Positions 28,184 through 41,700 of a stretch of DNA of 64,000 nucleotides are shown piece by piece. The translations under genes and the position numbers were made by a program. The notes beneath the pieces are model-generated. The model was not told the DNA's origin. It made no database searches and saw only the letters and a program-made list of their open reading frames with translations. Numbering within the stretch: the stretch's first letter is position 1; each line of letters starts with the position of its first letter. The stretch is taken from positions 55,618,671-55,682,670 of the forward strand of contig NW_019211455.1 in NCBI RefSeq assembly GCF_002443255.2. The letters are read 5' to 3'. The stretch comes from Varroa destructor. Its lineage: Eukaryota > Arthropoda > Arachnida > Mesostigmata > Varroidae.

Positions 28184-29001
28184 TATATGACGCATCCAAC
28201 ATAAAATGTTGACGAAGAAACATCATAACAGTTCATTATGATTATGACAATGACAACAACGGGCATAAAAATAAAAATCATAAGGTGGACGATACCAAAC
28301 GATAGACAGGCAAACAGGCAGGCTGTTCTGACCTATCTGGAAATCTTAGATCTGGCCTGATTGTAAAAGGTAAACTAATCAAAACGATGAAAGGTAAAAA
28401 ATCATCTAGGGATCTACAACTGAATGCAAAAAAACTGGTGCCACATGATAATGTCTGTTTACATTAAAAGCGACCGACTACATCTCACACTCCAGACGCT
28501 CCTTTAAGGTTTTTCATCATTAAGGTCGTCGAAAAGGAAGATACATAATAGCCCTAGAATAAAAAATAATTCAGTATATTTATACATGAACGGTTTCTGT
28601 TTACGCTGGCACTCAAAGTCACCAAAGTAACGTGATTAGAATAAACAAGACAACTTCTACAATTCTATAGATATCTATAATTTGGCAGTGTCTGATCACG
28701 ACACGTCAGACGTGACGTTCTCTGCGTGACGTTCAAGATTGCCGAAAATCGCCGAATAGGCTATATTCTCGTCGATATTACATAGGCTAAAAGTGTTCTA
28801 TACAATAATCACGATCAATATGACGATAACACTATTAGAGATATCGGTAAGATCGCGGAAAGGTTAACACAACACAGCCTTCATATGGTGACGTACGGCG
28901 TATGCCTGCAGCAAACTACATACTCAACCGTTATGATATGCCTAAAAATATTATCCTATTAAAATACGCAATGAAAAGGGGCAAATCTAAAATAGAGAAA
29001 C

Positions 29002-29025
29002 ATAATAATAATAATAATAATAATA
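29002..29025. repeat. (ATA)n trinucleotide repeat
   Basis: A short ATA/AAT run. Confidence 0.9.
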
Positions 29026-32000
29026 GAGATACGGAAGTCATCTGTAAGAATCATTCGGTACCCGCAAAGCCCAAGTTGGCAGCGGGTGTTTATGGCCCAA
29101 TTTCTGTCCGATGCGGCTAGTGTGCTTTACTACAGCACGGAATAATATGTTCCTCTTGGAGCGGAATAATTGACCGTCATTCATATAACGCTTCTATCCC
29201 TGAAACAGATGACGGCACATACATAGGACCGAACCGTTTCCCAATTACGGATAAGAGTTGATGTTGATGGACATAGAAAAATAATATTGATTAATGATAA
29301 CAATGAATAGAAAGGGCGAAAGGGTCAAGAAGAGACAAATGCCTCGGATTGTCTGTTGCTTGAATTGGTTTTTGTCTTCAAATACAATATGCAATATCTT
29401 ATTAATAATAGTATAAAAGTGTACGAGTGTTTTCATTTCGAGTTTATGTATGTTCTCTAGTGGAAAAGGTGAAAATCGGGTATGATGTAAACAGGGTGGA
29501 CTGATGGCTGATTGAGAACTGCTTAGAACATTGATTTGAAACAAATTACTGTTTTTGGATGAATAATTTCTGATTCAACATGAAGGCCATGTGGACTTAG
29601 ATGTTTTTTAGCGGTTAGAACTAACTTAAAGGGGGTTAAACTTAAAGTTAAAGGGGCGGGCAGGTAGGTGGATCTCTAACAAGGATGGGGGCTGTCATGA
29701 AGCTGTTTTGCAGCATTCTACAAGCTTAAGGTAAGTTACTTTTGGAAGGAAGTTGCCTTTCGTTCCTGCTTCGATTCACTGCGGTTTCCGTACTGAGACA
29801 CAGAAACTGTTTCATTGAAGACATGTGTTAACAATGTTATGTTGACTCCAGCAGGCCCAAAGCAGGCTAGAAGGAATATCTAATTTTCTCATACCTTCAA
29901 CACTTAATCCTCAAAATACAATACGTAAATGATACTTGGAAATTTGCAGAGAACAGCTGAATCATACTTTCTGCGGTAACCGCGACTTCATCAGCACAAC
30001 TGTACCATTCAGATTTCTCTTACTTTACTCTTCTAACCGATAACTTTAATGCAATTTCATCGATTAACGTTAAAATCCGCAAACACCCAGCTTCAATTTA
30101 GTAGAAGTGATACACGCACGTTCATATCGCCAACATACATTGCATGAAGATTTCAGGTCCTAGACTAACTTAGGTAATCATAAATGACTATAAGCAGCTT
30201 CAATATGGCTATTTTTGGCAATAAGTTGGTTTTTTGTCGCCGCCGCGCTGCGAGTAATGTCCTTGTTGTGTATTCACTTCCACTATTTCAATGGGGCAAA
30301 CCCAATCACCCACGTCTATTGCACGTTCACGAACCACAGAAGCCCACGCCAAACCGATTGCACATCTACGTAGACCCATCGTAGATAGCCGACAGTTCTT
30401 CATCGATTGTTAACTGTGTTGCCACCTCACCATACCTACCGCAGCCAGATCAAACATCAGCATCAATATCCGCGTCATCATCTGTTGTGGAAACTGGCTG
30501 ATGAGGGCCCGAGCGGCTAGACATAGTGCACCAAAACATAGAGATCGACTTCAACTCTGCGTAAGCAAACGCTGCTTTATCGTTACGTGTCGATGCATCA
30601 GCCTGGTTCACGAAAATAGTCATGAAGCAACCTGCCGTACCATGACCGAAAGTAAAACCAAAAGAGCCGGGAACGTAGCTTTTGCACAAGAGAAGAGGTG
30701 AGTATAAAGCGACAAAGTTTATTTGAAAAAAGCGCGAGAACCTTCTTCAGGCACTGTTTTGTGCTTTCCCATTTTTGGCGTCGTAGCGACGCCTTTAGCC
30801 AAGCTGCATCAGCGGCAATAGGCAACAAACAAAACAGACAAAACTGCAATAACGGCGGTTCGGTGCGACGGCGGCGTCGACAGCAGAGGCACTATCATCA
30901 TGCGGGAATCTACTCCGTCTGCCGCGATGGTGCCCATGACAACAGCTCGTGCTGCCTGTGAGAGACAGCAATGGCCGCTCGCGCCCGCGATTGCACTCCG
31001 GGCGACGAAAAGGTAACGAAGAAAAAGAATAAATACTACTGACATATGTACACTGCAAAATGGGCAATCGAAGAAGACGTCAGCGATTTGGGTTTTGTTG
31101 GTGGTGCGGCCGGTAGAACACTGGGTGCGTCATCGGTAAACTTCGCTCTCTTTCCGAAGCAGCAGCTATAGTGGGAAAAAGAAGGGCACAGTTAACGGGA
31201 TGAGTGAGGCGCTTTGTAACAGCGAAATAGACGAGCGATCTGATGGTGCGTTTGCGCTATAACAGCGCAATCATATCGCTATATCGGCATGACGTTGAGG
31301 CTTCCTCAGCGACTGGCTGTCTGATTGGACCGCGGTTAGGCGACAAAATATTCACGTAGGGACGAAGTCATAACGATGAAGATGAACATCAAATTGTCAG
31401 AACCGGACTGAGCAATACGCAGGGGAACTTATTTACATGACCATGGTAATTTTTAAATTAAGTACGTGCTGAAACCTTAAACGTTTGCATACTCATCTTT
31501 AGACCCAGATATCTGCAACATTGTATTGAATACTTAAATAAATATGGGTCTGGGTGGGACAAAATAGTTTTGTCCGTTCGTTGAAAATAACCAAGCGAAA
31601 TTATCTACGATGCTTTCGTAGTTCCAAATAAGACTACCACTGTTTACTCGCGGGAGTGATATAGGACAGGCCGGGGTCATCGTCAAGGCTACTGTTCTTC
31701 TATTCCCCCACGTATTATTCTCTCCTACGAGACAAATATCTTATCCTTAGCTTTGTATCAAAATGGCTATTTTTAGCCTATAATAATAATCATTATTACA
31801 AGACAGCCTGCTAAAACATAGAAACGACGTACAGCTCCTGATAAAAAAAAACCGAATGAAAGTTGTGATCCCATCTAAAGTACGTAGTTTTACGCGAACG
31901 TTTTATGCCAAACGAACTCGGTAAGGCAGCTCAATCCGTCTGCATCAACCGACTTTCTCGCATTGTCATGATCCTGCTGAGGTTCCTTCTAATATTTAAA

Positions 32001-33699
32001 GAGATCACTTATTTATCTCATAGAGACGTGCAGATCAAAGTTTCGACGGTAAAAATTCACCCACAACTTTGATCGGCTTTGATGCCATCCGTGTATAAAA
32101 CAGATCCAAAATTGTTGAAGATTTTTCGCGCTATTGATTTCAAAGATGACGTGATTCCTTCTCCACAAGGAAAAAATAGCCTGTTTTATATAGTTTCATT
32201 AATTTTTACAGGCGTCTATACGCAGCGGACGCTTCAAGTTGAGGCTTTTTTCTCCAGTTCGTAAAGAATGCTCTAAGTGCAACTTTAAAAAGCCTAAAAT
32301 TAAATAGAACACCGGGCACACCATCGAAATTTGACGACACATACAGCGCCGGTACAACTCTACTAAAGCTAACGGCCAAAAAAACCGCCGCCGCTCAAAA
32401 AAACAGCTTAGCAACAGTATAAATATTATTTCTCAGCCTAAGATATCACGTGATGACAGACAAGCAACGACATAGGCTTTGTTTCCAAAGTCTACGATTA
32501 CGATAAATTTAGTATATAACGTTTGTTCGTTATTTGCCAAATATATTTTTTGAGAGAGGAGATATTTCTAATGTTAAATGTATGTAATAGAAAAAAACCC
32601 GCGGACCCGTGTCAGTCCTCTTAAAAGGTTAGGTCGTATGAGAACAATACTAACACTAACTATTAAGTGATACAAGGATTTACTCGTAAGCTTTCTGTTG
32701 TTTTACGGGACATTTGTTATCTTCATCGGTTATCAATCCTATATATAAATAATTTTATTGCGGTACCTGCACGCCGCTAAATCAAGTTCGAATCCGCCAA
32801 ACCCGCGCATATATAAACAACATTTGCGGCGATAATTAATATATTTAATAATAAATGTATCTTACTAAAGAGTTAATAAACGTTGAGTGAGTGATCGATT
32901 AGTCAATCTTTTCACTGTTAACCAGCTGACGATTTCCACTGTTAAGGATATCAGGAAACAGTCGCCTACCCAGCAACAATACAAACGCCGCATATATGCA
33001 ATCGACCATACTACCGCAATCGTAAGAAGGACCGAGGCAACAGGTAATCGAAAAAAAAACGAGAAAGGGCGATACACAGTGACAGGACGACAAATTTATC
33101 GTGAAGCTGAATTCCTGTTTTGTTTGTGGCAGGGCCGAACTCCGCGCTAGGCCGTGTCGAGGCAAATGTTACCGATGTTATTGATACCTTCGCTACCAAT
33201 TCGAGAGGATCAAAGAGACATAGCGGACCAACGAACTAATAACAAACCCTGAGTGGCCCTGAAACGCTTACGTCATCTAGCTGCTAACTCAAGGGCGCCA
33301 ATAGTTAATAATCAGTCAGAACGACGTTTTCGAAGGAAAAACATCCCAAAGTATCGCCTTGCCCCAGCCGCATGGCCACTGACGGAGGGGGATAGGCCGC
33401 ACGAGTCTATCATAACATTAACATGTTGCGGACGACAGGAGCAGCGAGCGTAAGCAAACATAACGCCCGCGACCATTGATTTTCTGCACCATGACAATGT
33501 GAGTTGTGGTTCTTCTGAAGCAATGTGAAACGTCGCAGCATTGAGATTGCAACATAGTACCATCATTTCGCTTCAGGACGCTTCAGGCCGTTTGTTCTAC
33601 GATCTGTTCACCAGCCCTTTAAAAATGTTCCACATCTATCTTACCAACTCTGCAGAGCATTCGATCCGCTCGAGGAACTAATTTGATCGATGTTTCTCC

Positions 33700-35540
33700 A
33701 TATGCAATTGTGAACCTAACTAGTCTAGAATGTACATCGGGCAGCGTTCTCGGAGCGGCCACTGAATCTTCCTTAGCTGCTGCTCTATGCGATTGTCGGT
33801 ATCAGGTTCAATTTCTTCTTGTCTCGTTTCTTTTTTAGCGGGTTCAGTAACTCTGACGTCAAGACTGCACCAAAACTGTACTGGAACTCTACCTATTGAC
33901 AAAGTCGTGGTAGCCCGAGTAGGCACGAGGGCCGAGGGTCGATTGCCGTGGCGGTTCGTATGTGCCTGTTACAGCTCAGGGCGTCGCTGGCCTGTGGATG
34001 GGTAAGAATGGGTGTTTCAGGACGGCAGAGATCTAGGGAATAAACGGACATCGTCGTCGTTATCTTTTTTGTCCTTAACTTTCTCTTTCAGTTTCCCTCC
34101 TTTTTGGTTGTCTGGTGCGTACGCTGCTGTCGCTGCCGCGGGCATTATAATCAGCTGCCAAAGGAGTGTCGGACACACTGCGTGTCTGGTTCGATGCGTT
34201 GTGATGTTTGTGTGCAATGTGAATCTGTACCGTGGGCCCATGCTACTCTCTGATACTGTCTATGAAAGGGCTATTGGAAAGTTAACGTTGTTTAGGCCGT
34301 CGTCGGCTGGGTATCGGACGAGGCCCCGCCTTGTCGAGCTAAACCGTCTGGGGCTAGACTACCAGTGGTCGGGCTGGAGACGATGGTACTCTGTCCAACT
34401 GGGCTACAAAGGGACCGCAATGTTGAATAAGCTAGCGAGCCGAACCAACGAGGAGGACCAGCACGAACACAAGCCACCGTCAAAGCCGTTCCCAATGCCG
34501 TAGCTGCTTTTCTTCATAGTGTAGTCAGTGCAGCTTGAGTGTAGCCCCGAACAGCAGCAACGGCAGTAGCTCGGCGCCAAAGCATCGTAGATGGTCACGA
34601 CATGCATGGCCCGTGATGGCGAGTATGGTAGCAGCAACCCAGAGAGTTCTTAGACATCAAGCGAGCCAGACAGCCTAGCTTGGCGAACCTAGCTAACCTA
34701 CCCTGGGCGCCCTAGGGTAGGCATCGCGAGGAAACCTGCAAGAGGTGCCGAAGCCGTTTCGGACCGGCCGGGCTAAGTTGATCGTCGCAGCCGACGCCAC
34801 CGCCGCCATCGGCGTCGATACATCTGGTTCTGGCCTATGGCAACGACTCTGTTAGTCTGCGGTCTGTGGCCCGGGGCGTTTGTGGGTGTTAAGCAAAAAT
34901 CAACATGGCTGCCATCGACGAGTACCGCGCCCGACGCAGGCCACGGGTATAGCCAGCAGAAGCACCGACAACATCAACCCCTGGTGGGACCACGGCTCGT
35001 GCTATCGTGGCGGTCCGACTGGTCAATAACGATCGGGAAGGCAACCCTCCAGAAGGGACTAAACCCTCGGAGAGATCGAGAGAACATTATCTGCTGTTAG
35101 CAATGGCTCGATCACTTGTGTGTGCTTTAGATAATCCGTCGACTGAAACAGGATGAAAGCAGTTTGGCCCAGATCGATATTCTTGTTCGGTCAGTTGTTG
35201 CCTGAAGTTATTTGGTTTTCGTGAAAATTGTTAGAAGCGAATTGCTGCTCTTTAGTGCACTCGCCATTGGGTTCGAACAGCCGAAATGGATATCTTCTCT
35301 GCAGGTATAGGTAATCTTGTCACGATCGTTGCAGAGATTTTTATGGAGTAACGATAACTACTGCATCGTCGTACGAAAGCTAAGGGGACATATGGCGTAG
35401 TGGTGCTTTATGCACAGAAAAGGCTTCGGTTGAGTTCGGAGCCTGCACGGGATGATGGTGGATCATGGTGATGTCTGAGGAATAAAAAGAACAAGGTGCA
35501 CGCGTGTATAAGCTTCGATGCGTGCCGAAGACGGTGTGGC
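33700..35540 (+). promoter_or_regulatory. CpG-richer upstream region of the RhoGAP gene
   Basis: The stretch is visibly richer in G+C and CpG than its surroundings and leads up to exon 1 of the ARHGAP6-like gene. An open frame of 163 codons at 34012-34503 and others on the minus strand have no recognisable motif and are best explained by the local G+C content. I read this as promoter and 5' flank, by inference from position and composition. Confidence 0.4.
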
Positions 35541-35547
35541 TATAAAT
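35541..35547 (+). promoter_or_regulatory. TATA-like box
   Basis: TATAAAT lies 91 nt upstream of the predicted start codon. A start site about 30 nt downstream would leave a 5' UTR of about 60 nt. There is no direct evidence for the transcription start. Confidence 0.35.
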
Positions 35548-35620
35548 CTATAGATTTTGCCGTTTTTCTCTGAGTGGTCGTCGTCGCTGGTGTTATTTCG
35601 TATCTAAATCTGCGCAAGGA

Positions 35621-35626
35621 ATGTAA
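35621..35626 (+). promoter_or_regulatory. Start-stop uORF (ATGTAA)
   Basis: An ATG immediately followed by TAA, ending five nt before the predicted RhoGAP start codon. Both ATGs have a purine at -3. Start-stop uORFs are known to hold ribosomes and lower translation of the main frame; that this one does so is inference. Confidence 0.4.
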
Positions 35627-35631
35627 AAACT

Positions 35632-35745
35632 ATGCACGGGGGCAGCGGAGGAGATTCGGGCCACAAAAGTCGATCTTCGGCGCGGAGCCGCGCAAAGAGC
35701 CAATCCCGGGTAGGCGTTCTGCAGCCATGTACCTGGATGCCGGAG
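35632..35745 (+). CDS. RhoGAP exon 1
   Basis: ATG with A at -3, then [16 protein letters not shown], an Arg/Ser-rich start, ending TWMPE at a GTGAGT donor in phase 0. Exon 2 also begins in phase 0. No homolog match is needed at this end, so the call rests on the start context, the strong donor and the phase. Confidence 0.65.
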
Positions 35746-38700
35746 GTGAGTGACGCGTTGAGCGTGTTGAAAAAACGCTGACCCGCAATGAGCGTAAGTT
35801 ACTCGTCAGAATTTGGGCCTTGGGATACGTGACCCATACCGCATCTCTTATGCGTTATGCAGAATACAACAACAATCGCACAGACGGGTTAAAGGTTGAA
35901 TGCTCTTTGCTTGCAAACGATCAAAGGAAACGATACCAGATCTAAAAATAGACGGAGGTATTAATCACTAGATGATCGCGCATATTGATAAGTGATTTCG
36001 GAAAGACGGATCAGATATAATTGTTCAAAATTAACCAGTAACCAATGATGGGCATATTCTATTGATAGTATTTAATTCACGTAAGTGGATTCACTATGTT
36101 TCAGAGTGTCATACGTCCAGTCCTCATTCTATTGTCTCTGATCAATTAGTGGTTACGACAGCTGTACATAGACTCGCTTATCAAGCAGAAAAAACATGTA
36201 CTGCCGTATATATTTGATTAGGGATAGACCCTTGGTGTCACTGGGTTGCGTTTATATCTGAAACAGCGGATTGCTTGAAGTATAAACCGGAGCTCAGAGA
36301 TTTCGAACACCTGTTTGGCCTGTACAAAGACTACATTTCCGAACGCATTGCAAGACCTAGCCTGAAAATCACGCTACGTTTAGTCAGGAGAACGAAGCGA
36401 CTTTCACAAGGACTAAAAAAACTTTAACATAAAAGTAAAAAGGAGAAAAAGAAGAAAAAAAAATCGATACATCTTCATTTCTGTATCTATAAGTTTGCAT
36501 TTAGGGGAACCGATCGTATAGCTATTACCTATTTTTTATAAGCACGTTTTCCGTATATCAAATAGATAAGAAATGCTTTTAGAAAGGGAATAAAATTTGG
36601 CAATCGCTTACTACGGCTCATTCCTCTATAACGTCTGTAGCATTGTATCTAATGTGACAATCCAGTGTACCTAGACAAAGGTTATCCTAAAAGATTTTCG
36701 GCCAATATTAATATATAACCAACTCGATTTCCTTTTTTACCTCGTGCGCTAAAGCACGGAACATCGCTATTATTGCGGCAGCATATAGAGCTGAGAGAAA
36801 GCTAAAGTTGGCTTAAAACCCTAATTTCCACGAGGAATTGAGTACTTCGCAGCTCTAACAATGCTATTCATCACTATCGACTTACAGTCAGTTAGTGAAA
36901 AAAGAAAGCCCCAAAACCCTAGATTCTCCTGCCAGGCCCGCTAGGAGGCAGTTGACATACATGGCCAATTACTTGTCCGTGTCATGCTAAACAGCTGTAT
37001 GATATGTAACATTTATATGGGCAAATTACATTAGGATCAATAAATTGACGCTCACGATCACTCGTGTTAATTGTTTCAATATAAAATTTTTTTTGTTTCG
37101 GTACGTAGGCACACAGTTTTAGATGGGGTCATCCAGGAGTGGTGATTGCAGCGGAACGCGTAGATACAGATTAGGCGTAGCAGCCTTTAGTTGTCGCATT
37201 GAATAAATCAGTTGTAATATAAGTTTTTTACAGGTTTTCTAGCCTCTGCTCGGTTCTCTATATATTGGTACTGGGGTGTGTATTAAAAAGCACGATGGTA
37301 ATGAAATAACACCTATATAACTAATATGAGAAATCTATATAACGACCAATATTTGGAGACAGCTTCATCGAAACGCGGTTTACGTAGCAAATGCAACTAG
37401 GAAGAACAATGTAAGGGATCAGTATAAATACGTTGATACGTAAAATCGACATATAAGATGTAACTATCATATCATCTAAATTCATAAGCGAGTAAGAGTC
37501 TGTAGGTTTATATAGATATATATGTGCTGAATAATGCGCAAACGCTTAAACGTAACACACAGACAGGTTGATTGAAAAAGGGGTATGGGGAAGTTGACAC
37601 TGCGGAGCACCTGAGACGAAACCCGCGCTACAGGCTCACAGGACGACTATGACACGATACCAAAATAGGTCCCTAAGGGCGACTGGAAACGGATTGAAAT
37701 CCGTAACCCGGCTTAAATTAGGCCGGCTGATCAGACAGTTTCAATGCATGCTCGGACTCAAGTCATGCAAACGCTTTATAAACGTAGCATGAAACTGTAG
37801 ACAGTCAATGACTGCTAGCTTGGCTGGTGCTATAGCTGATTTGACTAAACTACAAAAATAGCCACTTTCATGCAATGGGCTAAAATTTATTTTCGCAGGA
37901 GTATTCCATTAGGAGTACCTACTACCAAACGGTTTCTAATGGAATATTGCTATTAGCGGTTTAGATTACATAAATGAGTGTTTAAGGTCTACAATTGAAG
38001 TCTCAACCAGGCGCACCTAACGAAACGTAAGAAACCGAACGTAAAATAGACAAAAAAATATACCAGGTAAGTGCAAAGTGCACACCCACGAAAATGCTAT
38101 TTCCGTGACAACGGTAATATGGCCAGTAATATATATATATATATATATCCATAGGTCCGTTACCAAAAATACTACCCTCAGTGTATCAACTAGAAAGCCC
38201 TTAATGGGCGGCGATAATACGGAAGGATAAAAGGTTCCTAGGTTCACCTTCAACGAAGGAGCCCTAGATCGGACCAGTGCCGCCTAAATGAGTCGAGTCT
38301 TTGGTGTTTCTAACCAGCTACCGGAGCCATACACACATTACACAGCTATACGCCGGTTATTTTGCGGACCGTAGCAAATAGATTAAAGCACGTCAGTACT
38401 TATGCGGACAAAAGCGGGGAAGTACGTTTCTTCCAACGCCAATGATCAGGGATCGGTGGATTCACTGTTGGAAGAAATGACAACGGGTACGGCCGCTATA
38501 GCACGTCATGCTTCGGGTCAGAGGGCCAAATTGTGTGGGCCAGCTTATGCGTACTTTTCCGAGGCGCCCCCAACGGCGGAGGGCACTGAAAGTCGTGGAA
38601 TCCGTTAGGCGCTTCTGGAGGCAATTGAATCTTACCCGGCACGCGCGGACTTGAAATCAAATCCACTAGGCGCCAAGGTGTGCCGTGCGCGATATAAAAG

Positions 38701-41700
38701 ACATCCCACCAGATAAACGTGCTCAAGTTGGGATAATGCAAACGTTATATATAAATTCATGAATAAATAAATACCGGTCTACAGCAGTAATAGCTTTTTT
38801 TGATGTTTTGTTTCTAGGACTGTATTCGGGTAGTTCAACAATGTCTCTTAGATGTGTTGGAAGTTTCTGACGGCCATGCTTATTTAATATACAGCGTAAT
38901 TTATATAAATTACAGTTTCGTTCAGACTCATTTGCCTGACGCGAACGTTTTCTAGATAGTATTAAGGGATCGAACTGACATTGTCATGTTGAGAGCTGTT
39001 CGGTCCATATGTGTGTATGCCAAAAAGTGCTGGTATCTTCAAGTGACTAACCGTTTGCTCAATTCCAAAAAGGACGCGCCTGATACTCGCCGTAACGAGT
39101 TTGTTGTAGGAAACAGCTAGCTTTTGTCTGCTGGCAAGCTGACCAGATGAACGCGTGCTCGTTACAGCCCGCCAAAGTCCCTGTATTAGCGCAGAGCAAG
39201 TGGCTGTGAAATATTCATTTCTATGGCATATTTCTCTGCTTGCGAAGTTCTAGCGGCGCAAAGGAATAGTGACACGGTCAAGATGTGCTATGAGCTGTCG
39301 AATCTATCTAAAGCTGACGGTTAACCGCGGGCAGAATTAGGTCCTCCTAAACCTCTATGATTGCTGCCATTACATTGGGTTTATTGAAATAGCGGTGTAG
39401 AAGGACCACTGACCTTGACCTCCACGAGTGACAAACATTCGAAGAAAGCCAATTCGTTTAAGGCTGCAGAGGACCAGTATTTGTAATCATTGACATACAC
39501 AATGGAACCTGCTTTTAAGGACAAACCTTGACCTAGCGAATGGTCACTATGTGTATCGAACCTAAAAAGGTTTGTGAATTAATCGTCAGGCTTGATTTTG
39601 AAATAGGAAGGTCTCCAAAGAGAAGTACGGGCTAGTTTTGTTTCAAAGTATTTAAAAGCTAGTGGTAATTTAAGGCTACGCAACGCCCTAAAACTGAAGT
39701 TCAACGGTTAATCTGAGATCGAAGCTGCACCCAAATAAGCAGCTTGGTGACTTCTACTAAGTTTTTATAAGAACAATATCATCTAATATATAATGAATTG
39801 ACAGGCCATTTTCGCGAAGCTGCTGAATAAATATCAGCTAGTTTCAAAGCACTCATTATTGTATGAAGCACCAGTTGCGTATATAACGAGGCGCGCCTCC
39901 TAACGAAGCCCTCTTATCAGTAGAACTTAGGTAAGGTCGGCTAATGAGCGTTTATTGCGCAGTTTAGGAACAATTTCAGTAAAACGCGAGGTGTTGTCTC
40001 AAGATAGTGTGGACGTTCGACATCTGTTCCGCTTCGTCTAAAATCTGGGGCACATTTTGACGAACTAGTTGAACTTATTTATGGAGTCTACCTTTTATAG
40101 TCTTGCCGGTAACAAACACCTGGCTATAGTTTTCACAGAACATGGTTATACAGTATAATATGTTTTATCCTTGTTTTGTCGATGGCTTTTCTCGTACGTA
40201 AGAACGTTTCCTTAAGATTCGATAAATAGAAGTCCATATTCTTATCTATGCCACTGCGCTGATGCGACATATCCTGCTTATGACGAAGACAGAAACATAA
40301 CTGGCCGAGCAAGAAGTGATAATTCGATCATAGTCGAGTGCTGTGGGCCAGCGCAGCGATTCGAGGACCATCTGTGTTGCTTGGTACTCTGGCATTGTAC
40401 CTGCTGACGCTATTCTATTTGCGTGGCCTCAAGATCATAACTGACGGCGGCGGATGCTCTTGGTGGGACGCTGTTCGGCGCTAATACTTAAACATGTTGG
40501 CAGCGTCTTGTAGGCATGTAAACATTAGCAATAGTTCCTACATCCAGACTGATGCCTCGCCTGCGGGGTATTCCCTTCTAATTTGGCTGAAATGGACTCA
40601 GCTGGCTGCGTGTGTAGCTTCAGCTGGTAGCACATGAAACATCCCTGTAGACGAATACATCGTTCAGGCATTCCGATCGGACGGATCGAATAATGTAGCT
40701 ACGAGGTGCTTTATAACAGAAAGGATAATTTTCGATTGTTTCCTACGAAAAAAAAATTTTCAGCGAGACGATAAACGTGCAGGGGAGGGCCTTGGCGAGC
40801 GAACAGCCTTTCGATAAACAATAGATTAAATTAAATGTGTCTGGCGCAGCAACTGGGGAGAACGACCGATTCTTTAGCATATTTTGTTTGGTTACTTGTT
40901 TGTAGTATGTTTGTTATGTTTGTCAACTCAAGTTACTGGCAAAAAAAAGCGTGCTTCCAACGCAACTGTAGTTAATACAAACACCACGATACGAACGAGT
41001 GCCATCTAGAGGGATGTTGGCAAAATTAATTTTAATTCAGTAGCTTTCAGGTCAGAATAATTGAATATCTGACGAGTAATACATATAATGTGCGTCTTCA
41101 TGATAAGCCTATAAAAGTCTGCTGTCTTACTACGGATTTTTATGTATATTCATGACTACTCAGGATACCGATCATAAATTTAGAGGAAATACGTTCAGAA
41201 ATGCCTGCAGTAAAACATAGAAAACTTATGGTCGGCTGCCGGTGTTCTCAAATGCGCAACCGTACGCGCTATGTGTCGTCCCTTTTTGAATGCTAACGAT
41301 TTGATGACAACGTTTAAATGCTATTAACATGCTGGGTCGCAGTGGTCGAGTAGACCACCTCTTGGGTTCTGCGGAAAGCAAATGCAGCGAACCCCAGATT
41401 TAATGTATTGTCACATAAAGAACAATATATAGAAATTATCCATGAGGCTTGATTTAGCGTCTCACGATCAAGGCTGCGTCAGGTGACGGACTCTTCACTA
41501 AAACAGCAGCTTCGAAAGAAAGAAACGATGGTGATTGTGTCTGACTCCGAGTTTGGCCATACTTTGTATGCAGACGTTAACAATGTCCGATTCAAGAGAA
41601 GTCTTCTATAAGAGCGGCGAACTAACGACATCAACAGAAGTTCCATGTTCAGGCCTATCACAGTGCGAGAGAAGTTCGGTTTGGACAGTTCAGTACAAGA

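Larger units (their letters stand above)
27750..33700. other. Intergenic region, nothing assigned
   Basis: Contains a G-rich run (28167-28183), an ATA trinucleotide run (29002-29025) and a G+C-richer patch at about 30200-31300. The frame 30501-30701 ends at a strong-looking GTGAGT at 30702, but its phase does not fit exon 2 of the downstream gene, so I do not call an exon. Confidence 0.45.

Noticed and set aside
30501..30702. Possible alternative first exon ending at a strong GTGAGT donor
   Set aside because: Its coding phase does not fit RhoGAP exon 2, and no ATG gives a phase-0 frame. Only a non-coding leader exon would remain possible.
32755..32810. GTTCGAATCC stretch resembling a tRNA T-loop and B box
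   Set aside because: No matching A box, acceptor stem or anticodon arm at the proper spacing.
34012..34503. 163-codon plus-strand open frame upstream of the RhoGAP gene
   Set aside because: No recognisable domain, in a G+C-rich stretch where long chance frames are expected, with overlapping frames on the other strand.
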